The notes beneath the pieces were generated by a model. That model worked only from the letters and a program-made list of their open reading frames with translations. It was not told the origin of the DNA and ran no database searches. A program made the translations under genes and the position numbers. 15,422 nucleotides of DNA from an uncultured Planctomycetales bacterium. Lineage in GTDB: Bacteria > Planctomycetota > Planctomycetia > Isosphaerales > Isosphaeraceae. The stretch covers positions 1 to 15,422 of the forward strand of contig CALKTZ010000567.1 in the NCBI GenBank assembly GCA_937997355.1, read 5' to 3'. Position 1 is the first letter of the stretch. Every line of letters begins with the position of its first letter. Shown one piece after another: positions 6,158 through 14,304 of the stretch.

Positions 6158-6685
6158 TCATGGGGTGATTTTACGCGAAGATCGTCGTTCCTGGAAGAAC
6201 CGAGTCAGGATTTCCCCACACTCGGTTTCGAGGACGCCGGTCGTCACCCGAACTCGGTGGTTGAGTCGCGGGTCGGTGACCAGTTGATAGAGGCTCTCGC
6301 AGGCCCCGGCTTTGGGGTCCCTGGCCCCGTAGATCAGCCGTTCGGGCCGGGCCAGCACGATGGCCCCGGCACACATCGCGCAAGGTTCGAGAGTGACATA
6401 GAGCCAGCAATCGTCGAGCCGCCAACTGCCGAGGGCTCGTCCGGCTCGCGTGATGGCGATTCGCTCGGCATGCGCCGTCGGATCGTTGAGCGTCTCGCGT
6501 AGGTTGTAGCCACGCGAGAGGATTCGTCCGCCTCGAACGATCAGCGCACCGACCGGCACTTCGCCAAGGGCGCGAGCCTCCTGGGCTAACTTCAGCGCCT
6601 CGCCCATCATGTCGAGATCGAATGACCGGATTTCCGCCTCGGTCTCGAATTTGAAGTCCGGCTCGGGCAGGCGCCGACGAGGCAT
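6158..6685 (-). CDS. tadA: tRNA-specific adenosine deaminase TadA
   Basis: Cytosolic zinc-dependent deaminase of 175 residues that converts wobble adenosine-34 to inosine, in bacteria chiefly in tRNA-Arg(ACG), allowing CGU/CGC/CGA decoding. The active-site motifs are intact: HAE with zinc ligand H72 and catalytic E74, and PCAMC with zinc ligands C102 and C105. The GEVPVGALIV block (41-50) and the downstream ARDPKAGA segment (121-128) are typical of TadA rather than cytosine or guanine deaminases. The N-terminus has about 25 residues ahead of the core (MMGEALKLAQ), so an internal start at residue 26 or 27 is possible. The first ATG is preferred because GGGGG lies about five bases upstream. The gene lies 38 bases upstream of tRNA-Ser(CGA) on the same strand. 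It is divergent from the OGFr gene. Confidence 0.96.
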   Translation of the reverse strand: MPRRRLPEPDFKFETEAEIRSFDLDMMGEALKLAQEARALGEVPVGALIVRGGRILSRGYNLRETLNDPTAHAERIAITRAGRALGSWRLDDCWLYVTLEPCAMCAGAIVLARPERLIYGARDPKAGACESLYQLVTDPRLNHRVRVTTGVLETECGEILTRFFQERRSSRKITP

Positions 6686-6806
6686 TGATCCCCCAGGGAA
6701 GCGGTCGAGGCATCCCGCCGATTTCCGGGTCGAAGTCGGAGCCGGGGGGATTCGCTATGATCGACGAGAGCGGGTTATTCCGGCCCCATTCAACGGAGGA
6801 CGATCC

Positions 6807-7285
6807 ATGTCTCAACTGATCGAATTCTATCGCGGCATTGGCCCCGACAACACCGGCCGGATGCTGGAGCAAATCCAAGGCTATAACGATGGCATGATGG
6901 AGTCGTCTCACGACTTCATCCAATGGCTCTTCCCGCTTCGCGAGCCGAGCCAATTCAACCGACACTCGCCGCTTTTCAATCCGAGGCGACGCTCCGCGAC
7001 AACCTGCTCCGATCGCTCGATCGGTTCCTCGCCTTCCTGGGCCTGGAACGGCGTCCGGACCGAATTGCGCCGGGATCGGCTTATCCGGATCGGAGCGAAA
7101 TCTTCCTGGTTCCCAACCACAATTGGCTGCGGATCACCCGGGTCCTGCACTGCTTGCGGTTGCTCGGATTGGAGGAGCAGGGGCGTTGGCTGCTCGACTG
7201 CCTGGAAAGGCTCCAGGCGAGTGGCCAGGCCAAGATCACCCCCGACACGCTCCGGTACTGGCGAGACGCGGCAAGCCCCGAATGA
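6807..7285 (+). pseudogene. OGFr-domain protein gene, apparently frameshifted
   Basis: The first part starts at an ATG with an excellent ribosome site (GGAGGA, six bases upstream) and reads MSQLIEFYRGIGPDN, then SHDFIQWLFPLREPSQFN. These are hallmarks of the opioid growth factor receptor N-terminal conserved region (OGFr_N, Pfam PF04664), which also occurs in bacteria. Downstream the same family continues in a different frame, from about 6969 to 7285: SLDRFLAFLGLERR, then VPNHNWLRITRVLHCLRLLG. The switch falls near 6955-6975, where comparison with remembered homologues suggests a small deletion of roughly 25 bases. Without frame switching, translation would run out of frame to 8009, antisense to the aquaporin gene. 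TATGAT at 6756-6761 may be a -10 box, but no good -35 is seen. It could be a true pseudogene, a sequencing error or a recoding site. The biological role of bacterial OGFr proteins is unknown. Confidence 0.75.
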
Positions 7286-7325
7286 GGGGGTTGACGAAGA
7301 CGATCCAACGTTCGGACCCAACTCG

Positions 7326-7985
7326 TCAGGCGGCGCGACCATCCCCGCCCATGTCGAAGGCGTTGAAGATCAGGGCCGCGACGGCACCGCCGAGGAAGTC
7401 GGCGACGAGAGGAATCCAGATCGTCTCCCAGCCCGCGAGGCCCATCACGCGAACCCCAACGCCGACCGCCGGGTTGAACGCGCCGCCGGAGACCGAACCG
7501 ACCGCAAAGGCCCCCGTCAGCACGGTGAAGCCGATCGCGAGCCCGTAGAACGAGTTCCCCGCGTTCGCCTTGGAGGTGGCCGAGTTCAAGACGACGTAGA
7601 CCAGAGCGAAGGTGTAGAGGAACTCGGCCAGCAGCTGCGCGGCGACGGGATAGGCCGTCGAGGGACCTGCCGGACCGGGCTGGGGATCGGCGCTCCCCTT
7701 GATGAACAGGACGCAGGCGCCGGCCGCAACGGCCCCCAGCACCTGGGCGACCATGTAGCCGGGCACGTCCGAGGTCGGGCATTTCCCACGCAGCCAGACG
7801 CCCAGGGTGACGGCCGGATTCAGGTGGCCGCCGGAAAAATGACCCGTCGCATAAACCATGACCATCAGCGCCGAGCCGATTGCCAGCGGGGCCAGGGCCG
7901 CGGCGTCCGGGCTTTTCACCGTCTGGCCGATCGTCAGAACCAGGAAGAATGTGCCGATGAATTCGGCGACCAATTTGCCAGCCAT
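7326..7985 (-). CDS. Aquaporin / MIP family channel
   Basis: Inner-membrane water or small-solute channel of 219 residues, a standard size for the family. The start is the ATG at 7985 because AGGTG lies six bases upstream and MAGKLVAEFIGTFFLV is the expected first helix; an upstream in-frame ATG at 8036 adds an unconvincing 17 residues. The two half-helix motifs are present: SGGHLNPAV (N56-P57-A58) and SGGAFNPAV (N171-P172-A173). Six membrane helices can be drawn. In most water-selective aquaporins the second NPA is followed by an arginine of the selectivity filter; here residue 174 is valine, which suggests a wider or altered filter. The gene is convergent with the OGFr gene (40 bases apart) and lies 305 bases downstream of the large sensor kinase on the same strand. 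A link to that kinase is not shown. Confidence 0.93.
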   Translation of the reverse strand: MAGKLVAEFIGTFFLVLTIGQTVKSPDAAALAPLAIGSALMVMVYATGHFSGGHLNPAVTLGVWLRGKCPTSDVPGYMVAQVLGAVAAGACVLFIKGSADPQPGPAGPSTAYPVAAQLLAEFLYTFALVYVVLNSATSKANAGNSFYGLAIGFTVLTGAFAVGSVSGGAFNPAVGVGVRVMGLAGWETIWIPLVADFLGGAVAALIFNAFDMGGDGRAA

Positions 7986-8290
7986 GGAATGCACCTCGAT
8001 CGTGGTTGATGATGACCCGGAGCGGACACCCGTCAAATTATCCAGGATTGCTCTGTGCCGGTGTCACTCCGAGGATGTGAACCAAGTCTTGAAGAGTTGG
8101 GCGACGACTCTGGCGGTTTGAGAAGTGGCCGGATCGGATTCGGATGCGGTCATCGTCCTGGATGTCACTCTTCGATTTTCACCGTAACAACCCTTATAGG
8201 CATTGCGTTGCCTTGGTGGTAGAGAGCAGTCGTTGATTTCGAAGGAGTTTGCCGGGCGAAGGGTGACAAAGGCTGCAAAATCGACTCGAC
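7986..8290. other. Intergenic region between sensor kinase stop and aquaporin start
   Basis: This 305-base stretch should contain the 3' end of the kinase transcript and the promoter of the aquaporin gene, both on the minus strand. I see a weak AGGCA/TGCCT hairpin with a six-base loop (8197-8212) and a TATAAG on the minus strand beside it, but no matching -35 and no terminator with a T-run. No gene is supported on either strand. Confidence 0.4.
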
Positions 8291-11200
8291 TCAATTCGAG
8301 AACAGGACCGATTCGGCTTCCAGGAGCTGCTCGATCGACGAACGGGTCCGGTCCCAGGTATCTCGGAGTCCGTTGAAGGAAATGGCGGAAACGTGACTGG
8401 CACCGAGTAAGAGGTTTTCCAACTCCTGGCAGGCATCGCCAAGCTCTTCGGCCCCGATAGTTCGGCTCATCCCTTTCAAGCCGTGGATCTCCGCCGCCAG
8501 AGTTCTGGAGTCGCCGGTCTGCCGGGCCGAGTCGATCTTGTGCAAGGAGCGAGGGGCGGTATCGAGGAAGGATGTTGCGAGCTCTCGGGCGAAGGAGTGA
8601 TCCCCATTGCAGATCGAGAGCAGTTTCTGGGCGGGAGAATCCGCCCGTTCCGGTTGAGCCGGCAACTCGGGAGAAGCCGACCGTCCCAGGGCTTCGAGCT
8701 CGTCCCGGAGCTGGGCCTGTCGAACGGGCTTCGAGAGATAGGAGTCGAACCCGGCCTGCGCGCAACGCTCCCTGTCCCCTTTCATGGCGTGCGCGGTCAG
8801 GGCAATGATCGGGGTATGTCGTGCCCCCTCGGCCTCGCGGGTCCGGATCACCATGACTGCCTCGTAGCCGTCCATCTCGGGCATCTGGACATCCATCAGG
8901 ATGGCGTCGAATTGGCGTTCCTGGCTGGCCCGCACGGCCTCCCTGCCGTTTTCGACGACCGTCACGGAATGTCCCATCCCTTCAAGCATGCGCACCGCAA
9001 CCTTCTGGTTGACGACGTTGTCCTCCGCGAGCAGGAGTTGAAGCGGATGGGAAGACAGCCTGGACGGCTTGACGCATCGGTTTTCCCCATTGCCGTTCGT
9101 AAAATTGAGGGAAGGCGTGTGTTCTCGGGGCTCGGAATCGAGGACTCGGAGCAGGGCTTCGAGCAAGTCGGATTGTCGAACCGGTTTTGTCATGAAGGCC
9201 GCGAACCCGAGCTCCTTGCAGCTCTGATTGCCATTGAGTCCGCCCGCGGACGTCAGCAGCAAGAGGGGGACGCCGGCGATCGCGGGGTCCTTGAGGACCT
9301 GGGCGGCGAGGGTCACACCGTCCATCTCGGGCATCATGCCGTCGATCAACGCCGCGTCGAAGGGCTTGCCGCTGGCCGCGGCGAATCGCAGGACGTCGAG
9401 CGCGGCCTGCCCGTTGGCCACCGCGAGGGTGCGAGCTCCCCAGCTTGAGAGCACTTCTTCGAGGATTCGCCGATTGATCGCGCTGTCATCGACGACGAGG
9501 ATCGAGCGGCTCGACAAGCTCGGCTGAGTTGCGGGCGAGGCCTTGCGGATCTCCGGTGGTTGGGGGCGGAGCGTCGCCGTGAAGTGGAACGTGCTGCCGC
9601 GATCGAGCTCGCTCTCGACCCAGACCCTCCCTCCCATGAGTTCGACGAGCTTTGACGAGATGGGAAGCCCGAGGCCCGTCCCGCCGAATCGGCGAGTCGT
9701 CGAACCATCGACCTGTTCGAACGGCTCGAAAATCGCCTTGAGCTTGGCGCGAGGGATTCCAATTCCCGTGTCGGAAACAGAAACGCGCAGGATGACCTCC
9801 TGGTCATCGACCCGCTCCGGTTCGATCATCACGACAACCTCTCCATGGTCCGTGAATTTGATCGCGTTGCCGACCAGGTTGACGATCACCTGACGGAGCC
9901 GCCCCACGTCCCCGATCAACTCATCCGGAATCTCCGGCGCGATTCGCCCGGCGAGTTCCAATCCCTTGGAATGGGCCCGCAGGGCGAGGGTTTGCAGGGT
10001 TTCTTCCAGGGTTTCGCGGAGCACGAAGGGGGTCGGGTCGAGGCTCAATTTCCCCGCCTCGATCTTGGAAAAGTCGAGGATGTCGTTGATCACGGTCAGG
10101 AGCGAGTCGGCCGAGCTCTTGACCATCCCGATGTACTCGCGCTGCCTCGGAGAAAGCTCGGTGTCGAGCGCGAGCTCGGTCATCCCCAGGATCCCGTTCA
10201 TGGGGGTCCGGATTTCATGGCTCATATTGGCCAGGAACTCGCTCTTGGCCCGGCTGGCCGCCTCCGCCGTTTCCTTGGCGATCCGCATCGAGGCCTCGGC
10301 CTCCTTGCACTCCGTGATGTCGATCGACGAGCCGACGAAGCCGACGGACACGCTGCCGGGGAGGTGGCGGGCGACCGATCGGCTGACCATCCATCGGTAG
10401 CGGCCGTCATGCCGCCTGAGCCGATACTCGAATCGCAGGGCCTCGGTTGCCCGGGTCGATGCCCTGACGGCCGCGTCCAGCGACGGGAGGTCTTCCGGGT
10501 GGACGAATCGGGTCCAGCCCCTCCCCTTCAACTCCTCGAACGAACATCCCAGGAAATCGAGCCCGGTCCGGTTGATGAACGTGACGCCGAGTTCGGGGTC
10601 GAAGAGCGAGATGCTGATGGGAGCGGAATCCGCCAACTCTCGGAATCGGCTTTCGCTCTCCCGGATCGCCTGCTCGGCCTTGCGTTGGGTCGACATGTCA
10701 TGGAGCACGACCAGCAAGAGCGATCGCTCGGCGACTTCGACCGTGTTGAGGGTTACTTCGCAGGGGATCAGTTCGCCATCGGCACGCGTGATCCACCAGT
10801 CGAATCGATGGTAGCCATCCTGCCGAGCGATCCTATCCATCTTGATTCGCTCGTCCTTCGAGGAGCGACCATCCGGGAGGATCGCCGGTCCCAGGTCGGC
10901 CGGGTGTTTCCCGAGGATTTCCGACTTCTCCCTCGGCCCGATGAGCCGGAGGGTTGCGTCGTTGCAATCGACGATCCCCTCGGTCTCGTCGAAAAGGATA
11001 TGGGCGTCTGACGACTTCTCGAAAAGGACCCGCAAGACATCCTCGGTCTGCTTCCGTTCGGTAATATCCTCGGCGACTCCCAGGATCATTTCCGCGTGCC
11101 CGGCCTCGTCGCGGCGAAAGACCATGTCGCGGGCGCGGAACCAACGCCAGGAGCCGTCCGCATGCCGGAGCCGGTATTCGGATTCGATGACCTCGCCGTC

Positions 11201-12187
11201 CTTGAGCGAGTCGAATCGTCGGTGGAGGTCGTCCAGGCCGAGTCGTTTGATGTCGTCGTGATGAACCATGCGCGGAATCACCCGATCCTCGAGGCCGAGA
11301 ATTTCCTCCGGTGTGCGGTCCAGGAGCGTGCTCACTCGGCTGTTCAGCCAAACGGCACGGCAATTATGGATGCTGAAGAGATAGAGCATCGAAGGATTTG
11401 CTTCTGCCAGGCTCTCGACGAATCGCTGCCGCTCACGCGCCTCGGCTTCGGCCCGCTGTCGCTCGGCCACTTCTCCTCGGAGCGCCTTGTTGACCGCCCG
11501 GAGTTCCGAGGTGCGTTCTTCGACGGTCTGCTCGATCATCGATCGATCTTCTTCGTCCTTGGCTCGTCGAATCGCAAGCTCTCGTTGCTGATGAAGCGAT
11601 TGAATTCCTCCCATGATCAGCACCGAGTTTTCGAAAACAACCCAGCAGGCATGCTCAAGCCATCGCCACGTCGATGTTTGGTCGACCCCGAAAATCGACC
11701 GCGGCCAATAAATGTTGCGGAGGAAATGATCCAGGATCACGACGATCGATGCGCTCGCCAACACTCGCCAATCGCGATAGAGCGCAAGGAACGCGAGCGA
11801 GCCGAAGATGTGGAAATGCGACTCCAGACGGCCTCCCAGCAGGTGAATCAGGAGCGTGCTCATCAGCATCTGGCCGATGGCCACGGCATGCCGAGTGATG
11901 GCCGCCCCCGGGCGAAATGCGATCAGGATCAGGGGGAGGCTCGCGATGATCCCTCCCAGGACCGTGGCCGCCCAGATGTGGGGATGGGTGTAAGACTCCT
12001 TTCCTACCCAGGCGAGTGGGGAGAGAAAGCAAGCGATCGCGACCAGTCCCCCCCATTCCGTGATGAGAAGGAACGCGAATAATCGATCGATCCGACGATG
12101 AGCCAGGTCGAGGTCGGCGTCGTAGAGCTGTTGCGCCCGCTCCGCGACTGATGGCGAAAGTTCGTAGACGGGTGTTGTTGCCATCAT
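8291..12187 (-). CDS. Hybrid sensor histidine kinase with membrane domain, three PAS, two REC and HPt
   Basis: A 1298-residue inner-membrane receptor of BarA/tripartite type. Residues 34-192 hold about five or six hydrophobic segments including the block RLESHFHIFGSLAFLALYRD (120-139). A coiled coil follows at 198-255. Three PAS domains lie at about 255-378, 382-500 and 510-627. HisKA has the H-box FLANMSHEIRTP with H657. The HATPase shows an N-box (N774), DTGIG (806-810) and GGTGLGL (835-841). Receiver 1 has D949, T979 and K1001; receiver 2 has D1099, T1131 and K1153; HPt has H1235 in HGLKG. All key phosphorelay residues are present, so it should autophosphorylate and pass phosphate internally to the HPt. 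No separate response regulator is encoded nearby. The start is the ATG at 12187, one base after the RedB-like stop, with GGGGAG about ten bases upstream, implying translational coupling. The signal is unknown; redox is suggested only by the neighbour. Confidence 0.93.
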   Translation of the reverse strand: MMATTPVYELSPSVAERAQQLYDADLDLAHRRIDRLFAFLLITEWGGLVAIACFLSPLAWVGKESYTHPHIWAATVLGGIIASLPLILIAFRPGAAITRHAVAIGQMLMSTLLIHLLGGRLESHFHIFGSLAFLALYRDWRVLASASIVVILDHFLRNIYWPRSIFGVDQTSTWRWLEHACWVVFENSVLIMGGIQSLHQQRELAIRRAKDEEDRSMIEQTVEERTSELRAVNKALRGEVAERQRAEAEARERQRFVESLAEANPSMLYLFSIHNCRAVWLNSRVSTLLDRTPEEILGLEDRVIPRMVHHDDIKRLGLDDLHRRFDSLKDGEVIESEYRLRHADGSWRWFRARDMVFRRDEAGHAEMILGVAEDITERKQTEDVLRVLFEKSSDAHILFDETEGIVDCNDATLRLIGPREKSEILGKHPADLGPAILPDGRSSKDERIKMDRIARQDGYHRFDWWITRADGELIPCEVTLNTVEVAERSLLLVVLHDMSTQRKAEQAIRESESRFRELADSAPISISLFDPELGVTFINRTGLDFLGCSFEELKGRGWTRFVHPEDLPSLDAAVRASTRATEALRFEYRLRRHDGRYRWMVSRSVARHLPGSVSVGFVGSSIDITECKEAEASMRIAKETAEAASRAKSEFLANMSHEIRTPMNGILGMTELALDTELSPRQREYIGMVKSSADSLLTVINDILDFSKIEAGKLSLDPTPFVLRETLEETLQTLALRAHSKGLELAGRIAPEIPDELIGDVGRLRQVIVNLVGNAIKFTDHGEVVVMIEPERVDDQEVILRVSVSDTGIGIPRAKLKAIFEPFEQVDGSTTRRFGGTGLGLPISSKLVELMGGRVWVESELDRGSTFHFTATLRPQPPEIRKASPATQPSLSSRSILVVDDSAINRRILEEVLSSWGARTLAVANGQAALDVLRFAAASGKPFDAALIDGMMPEMDGVTLAAQVLKDPAIAGVPLLLLTSAGGLNGNQSCKELGFAAFMTKPVRQSDLLEALLRVLDSEPREHTPSLNFTNGNGENRCVKPSRLSSHPLQLLLAEDNVVNQKVAVRMLEGMGHSVTVVENGREAVRASQERQFDAILMDVQMPEMDGYEAVMVIRTREAEGARHTPIIALTAHAMKGDRERCAQAGFDSYLSKPVRQAQLRDELEALGRSASPELPAQPERADSPAQKLLSICNGDHSFARELATSFLDTAPRSLHKIDSARQTGDSRTLAAEIHGLKGMSRTIGAEELGDACQELENLLLGASHVSAISFNGLRDTWDRTRSSIEQLLEAESVLFSN

Positions 12188-12188
12188 T

Positions 12189-12830
12189 TCAGTCTGTCTC
12201 CCCGAATGGTGTTTTCGGTGTGACGATGGGACACCCGAACACGGGAGGAGCCGACCGGGCCAAATTCTCGCGAGTCTCCCCGGAGCCCTGGATGAGCGCG
12301 ATCACCTCCTCACAACCACGATTCTCTCCTTCATGGCCGCGAGAGGCCGTGATCCCCCCTTCGAAGATGCGCCGGCCGGCAGGGTCGAAGAGTAAGACAT
12401 GCCCCGAAGTCGAGACCCCGAAACATCGGGCTTCTCGACCTTCCAGATCGTCATGCACTTCGACCATCGAGAGACTTGCCAGGCTCTGTTCGATTCCAAG
12501 ATCGGCCCTTGACCATCCCTCGGGCGCCTGCTTGGGCCGATAGATCACGGCATGGACCGAGATCCGCCCCCCGCCGCGAGACAGGACCTGGGACAGTTCC
12601 GCGACACTTGCTCTCGAGCAGGGACACCGAGGATGCACGAAGATCAGCAGCGTCGGTTTCGCCCGGTCCAGGACCAGTTCAGTTGTTGCCGGCCATTGTG
12701 TTGGAGGACTTCCTTCCTCCCCGGACCGCGCGCTGTGTGCTTCGAGAATCAAGATTCCGAGGGTTACAACGGCCAGCCAGCATGCCAGCAAGTACTGTGA
12801 TAGGCGATGGGGAATCGACGGGTTGGGCAT
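12189..12830 (-). CDS. RedB-like thioredoxin-fold membrane-anchored protein
   Basis: A 213-residue protein. Residues 10-33 form one hydrophobic signal anchor (YLLACWLAVVTLGILILEA), placing the rest outside the cytoplasmic membrane. The block LLIFVHPRCPCSRASVAEL (61-79) is a beta-strand followed by an active-site loop with C69-P70-C71, a CPC in place of the CxxC of thioredoxins. FGVSTSGHVLLFDPAGRRIF (137-156) is the later strand-turn-strand seen in thioredoxin-like folds. Further cysteines are at 136, 173 and 200. I recall proteins with this pattern annotated as RedB in planctomycetes; no tested activity is known to me. No strong ribosome site precedes the ATG at 12830. The stop overlaps the ribosome region of the kinase gene, so the two products are made together. 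It could be an input subunit or redox partner of the kinase. Confidence 0.8.
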   Translation of the reverse strand: MPNPSIPHRLSQYLLACWLAVVTLGILILEAHSARSGEEGSPPTQWPATTELVLDRAKPTLLIFVHPRCPCSRASVAELSQVLSRGGGRISVHAVIYRPKQAPEGWSRADLGIEQSLASLSMVEVHDDLEGREARCFGVSTSGHVLLFDPAGRRIFEGGITASRGHEGENRGCEEVIALIQGSGETRENLARSAPPVFGCPIVTPKTPFGETD

Positions 12831-12868
12831 CGAAGCTGTTCACCAGGCTTGGGAGCGTCGGGAAATCT

Positions 12869-12891
12869 CGTTCTAAAGGGAATATAGAACG
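12869..12891. promoter_or_regulatory. Inverted repeat CGTTCTA-N9-TAGAACG upstream of the RedB-kinase pair
   Basis: Perfect seven-base arms (12869-12875 and 12885-12891) lie in the 154-base gap between the TIGR02270 stop and the RedB start, 38 bases before that start. On the minus strand the first arm runs into TATATT, which could be a -10 box, but no -35 fits. There is no T-run, so it is more likely an operator or leader hairpin than a terminator. Confidence 0.4.
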
Positions 12892-12984
12892 GTTTGCTCC
12901 CGTGAGGCGGGGCGATCTGGAAAGCGTGGAGAACGGACAACCCGGCGGTCCTTTCGTTGAGACCGGATGCGGAGGCGATGGCCT

Positions 12985-14235
12985 TTACAGGAGCCGTTGC
13001 TGGCGAAACCCCGGAGACCGGACTTCGAAGAGCGGCCGGCCGGGGTTCAGGAGGGCAAGCTCCAGGGCGGCGGCGGCTCGTTGCCGCTGATATCCATTCT
13101 TGAGAGCGGAGCGGAGTGATTCCTTGTCGATCGGTTTTCCGAGGAGGTGCCGGATATCCTTGGCGTGTCGCCCCTTGGCGTTGTTCCACCACTTCAGCAC
13201 AAGAGTCGGATCAGGCCAGGGGAGGCCCTCATCGGGATCCATGTCGACGTTTTCGTCGGCCGGATCATCGTTCGGGCCTGCCTCGAAGCCTTCGGGCTTT
13301 TCGCCGGCGAGCCTTTCGTTGAAGAGATGAACCCCGGTGATCAGGCTGACGGCCTCCCCGGCGGCACGCGCGTGGTCGGGGGTTTTCATCTGGTCGATGA
13401 GCCAGGGAACCAGATCGGGATCTCCGAGCGCGCCGATCGCCTTGATGGCCACGCGCGTTCGGCCCAGTTCCTTGGCGAGTTTCCTGATCCAGAGCCTGGC
13501 GTCTCGGAGCGGGAGCCGCCGGACTGCCATCTGGGCGGCCGGCTCGGAGAACGGAGTCTTATTCTCCGCAAGTGACTGGAGGAAGGCGATGGCGTCTTTG
13601 TTGCCGTTGAGCAATGAGGTGGACCATGCGGCCCAGAAGCGACAAGCCGGATCCTTGGCCTTCAAGTTGGCTCTCGTCGCGTTTTGAAGGTCCAGGACGC
13701 CGAGTTCTCCCGTCGCGCGAAGAGCACGCGCCCTCAACTCGGGGACGTCCGATGCGAGAGCATCGGCCAGGGGCGACCCGGGATTTCTGCGAATAATGGC
13801 AGCCCCTCCGATGCCGGCTCGTTTGAAGGCCGGCTCGGCGGCGGTTAAAAGCGGCTTGATATGACGGACCGCTTGTTCGGCGGGGATCCAACCCAGTGCG
13901 GAAATGAGCCCACGAATGTTTTCGGGGTTGGCGATGGCGACCGCCAGGACCTCCTGGACCTTCGTCGCATCGCCGCTTTCAAACGCGAGGATGGCTGCCG
14001 CGAAGACCTCGCCGGGTTCACCAGTCTCGGCGAGTTGGGTTTTGGCGATTTCCCAACCGAACTCATCGGCGACTCGAAGCCCGTCCACATGAGCTTCGAT
14101 TCGGTTGTCAAGCTCCGCCAGGTCGGAAAGCCGCTGATTCGCGGCCTTGATCCCATCGTTTCGCAGGAGCCAGAGGAACGCGGCTTCTTCGGCATGCTGG
14201 ATCACGATGCGAGCGATGGATTGGGCTGTAGGCAT
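12985..14235 (-). CDS. TIGR02270 family protein (HEAT-repeat-like, type VI secretion associated)
   Basis: A 416-residue soluble protein. Much of it (about 70-310) is helical repeats of HEAT type, for example LADALASDVPELRARALRAT (156-175) and AIKAIGALGDPDLVPWLIDQ (263-282). The C-terminal third has the family signature DPDEGLPWPDP (333-343) followed by a Trp-pair, LLGKPI and GYQRQRAAAALELALLNPGR (391-410). This family is usually found beside vgrG and DUF6484 genes in type VI secretion clusters, and that is the arrangement here. Its molecular role is not established; chaperone, adaptor or effector-loading functions are guesses. The start at 14235 has no clear Shine-Dalgarno site. It lies 69 bases after the DUF6484 stop, so co-transcription is likely. 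Length agrees with the family. Confidence 0.88.
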   Translation of the reverse strand: MPTAQSIARIVIQHAEEAAFLWLLRNDGIKAANQRLSDLAELDNRIEAHVDGLRVADEFGWEIAKTQLAETGEPGEVFAAAILAFESGDATKVQEVLAVAIANPENIRGLISALGWIPAEQAVRHIKPLLTAAEPAFKRAGIGGAAIIRRNPGSPLADALASDVPELRARALRATGELGVLDLQNATRANLKAKDPACRFWAAWSTSLLNGNKDAIAFLQSLAENKTPFSEPAAQMAVRRLPLRDARLWIRKLAKELGRTRVAIKAIGALGDPDLVPWLIDQMKTPDHARAAGEAVSLITGVHLFNERLAGEKPEGFEAGPNDDPADENVDMDPDEGLPWPDPTLVLKWWNNAKGRHAKDIRHLLGKPIDKESLRSALKNGYQRQRAAAALELALLNPGRPLFEVRSPGFRQQRLL

Positions 14236-14304
14236 GATTTCAGGGATTTTCCACGCCGGGTGACGCCGAACGGCAGGACGGCCAAGGAGGAGGGGGGCGG
14301 GGGA

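Noticed and set aside
5370..6161. 263-codon minus-strand open frame across repeat B and the tRNA
   Set aside because: It runs through a tRNA gene, a dispersed repeat and the antisense of the 4578 gene; the apparent protein is an artefact.
6609..8009. 466-codon open frame on the plus strand
   Set aside because: Only the segment from 6807 to about 6960 resembles a real protein (OGFr start). The rest is an out-of-frame reading and then antisense to the aquaporin gene, held open by high GC.
9845..11011. Long plus-strand open frames opposite the kinase (also 8483-9448 and 11096-12082)
   Set aside because: Antisense shadows of a well-supported kinase; no ribosome sites or recognisable domains.
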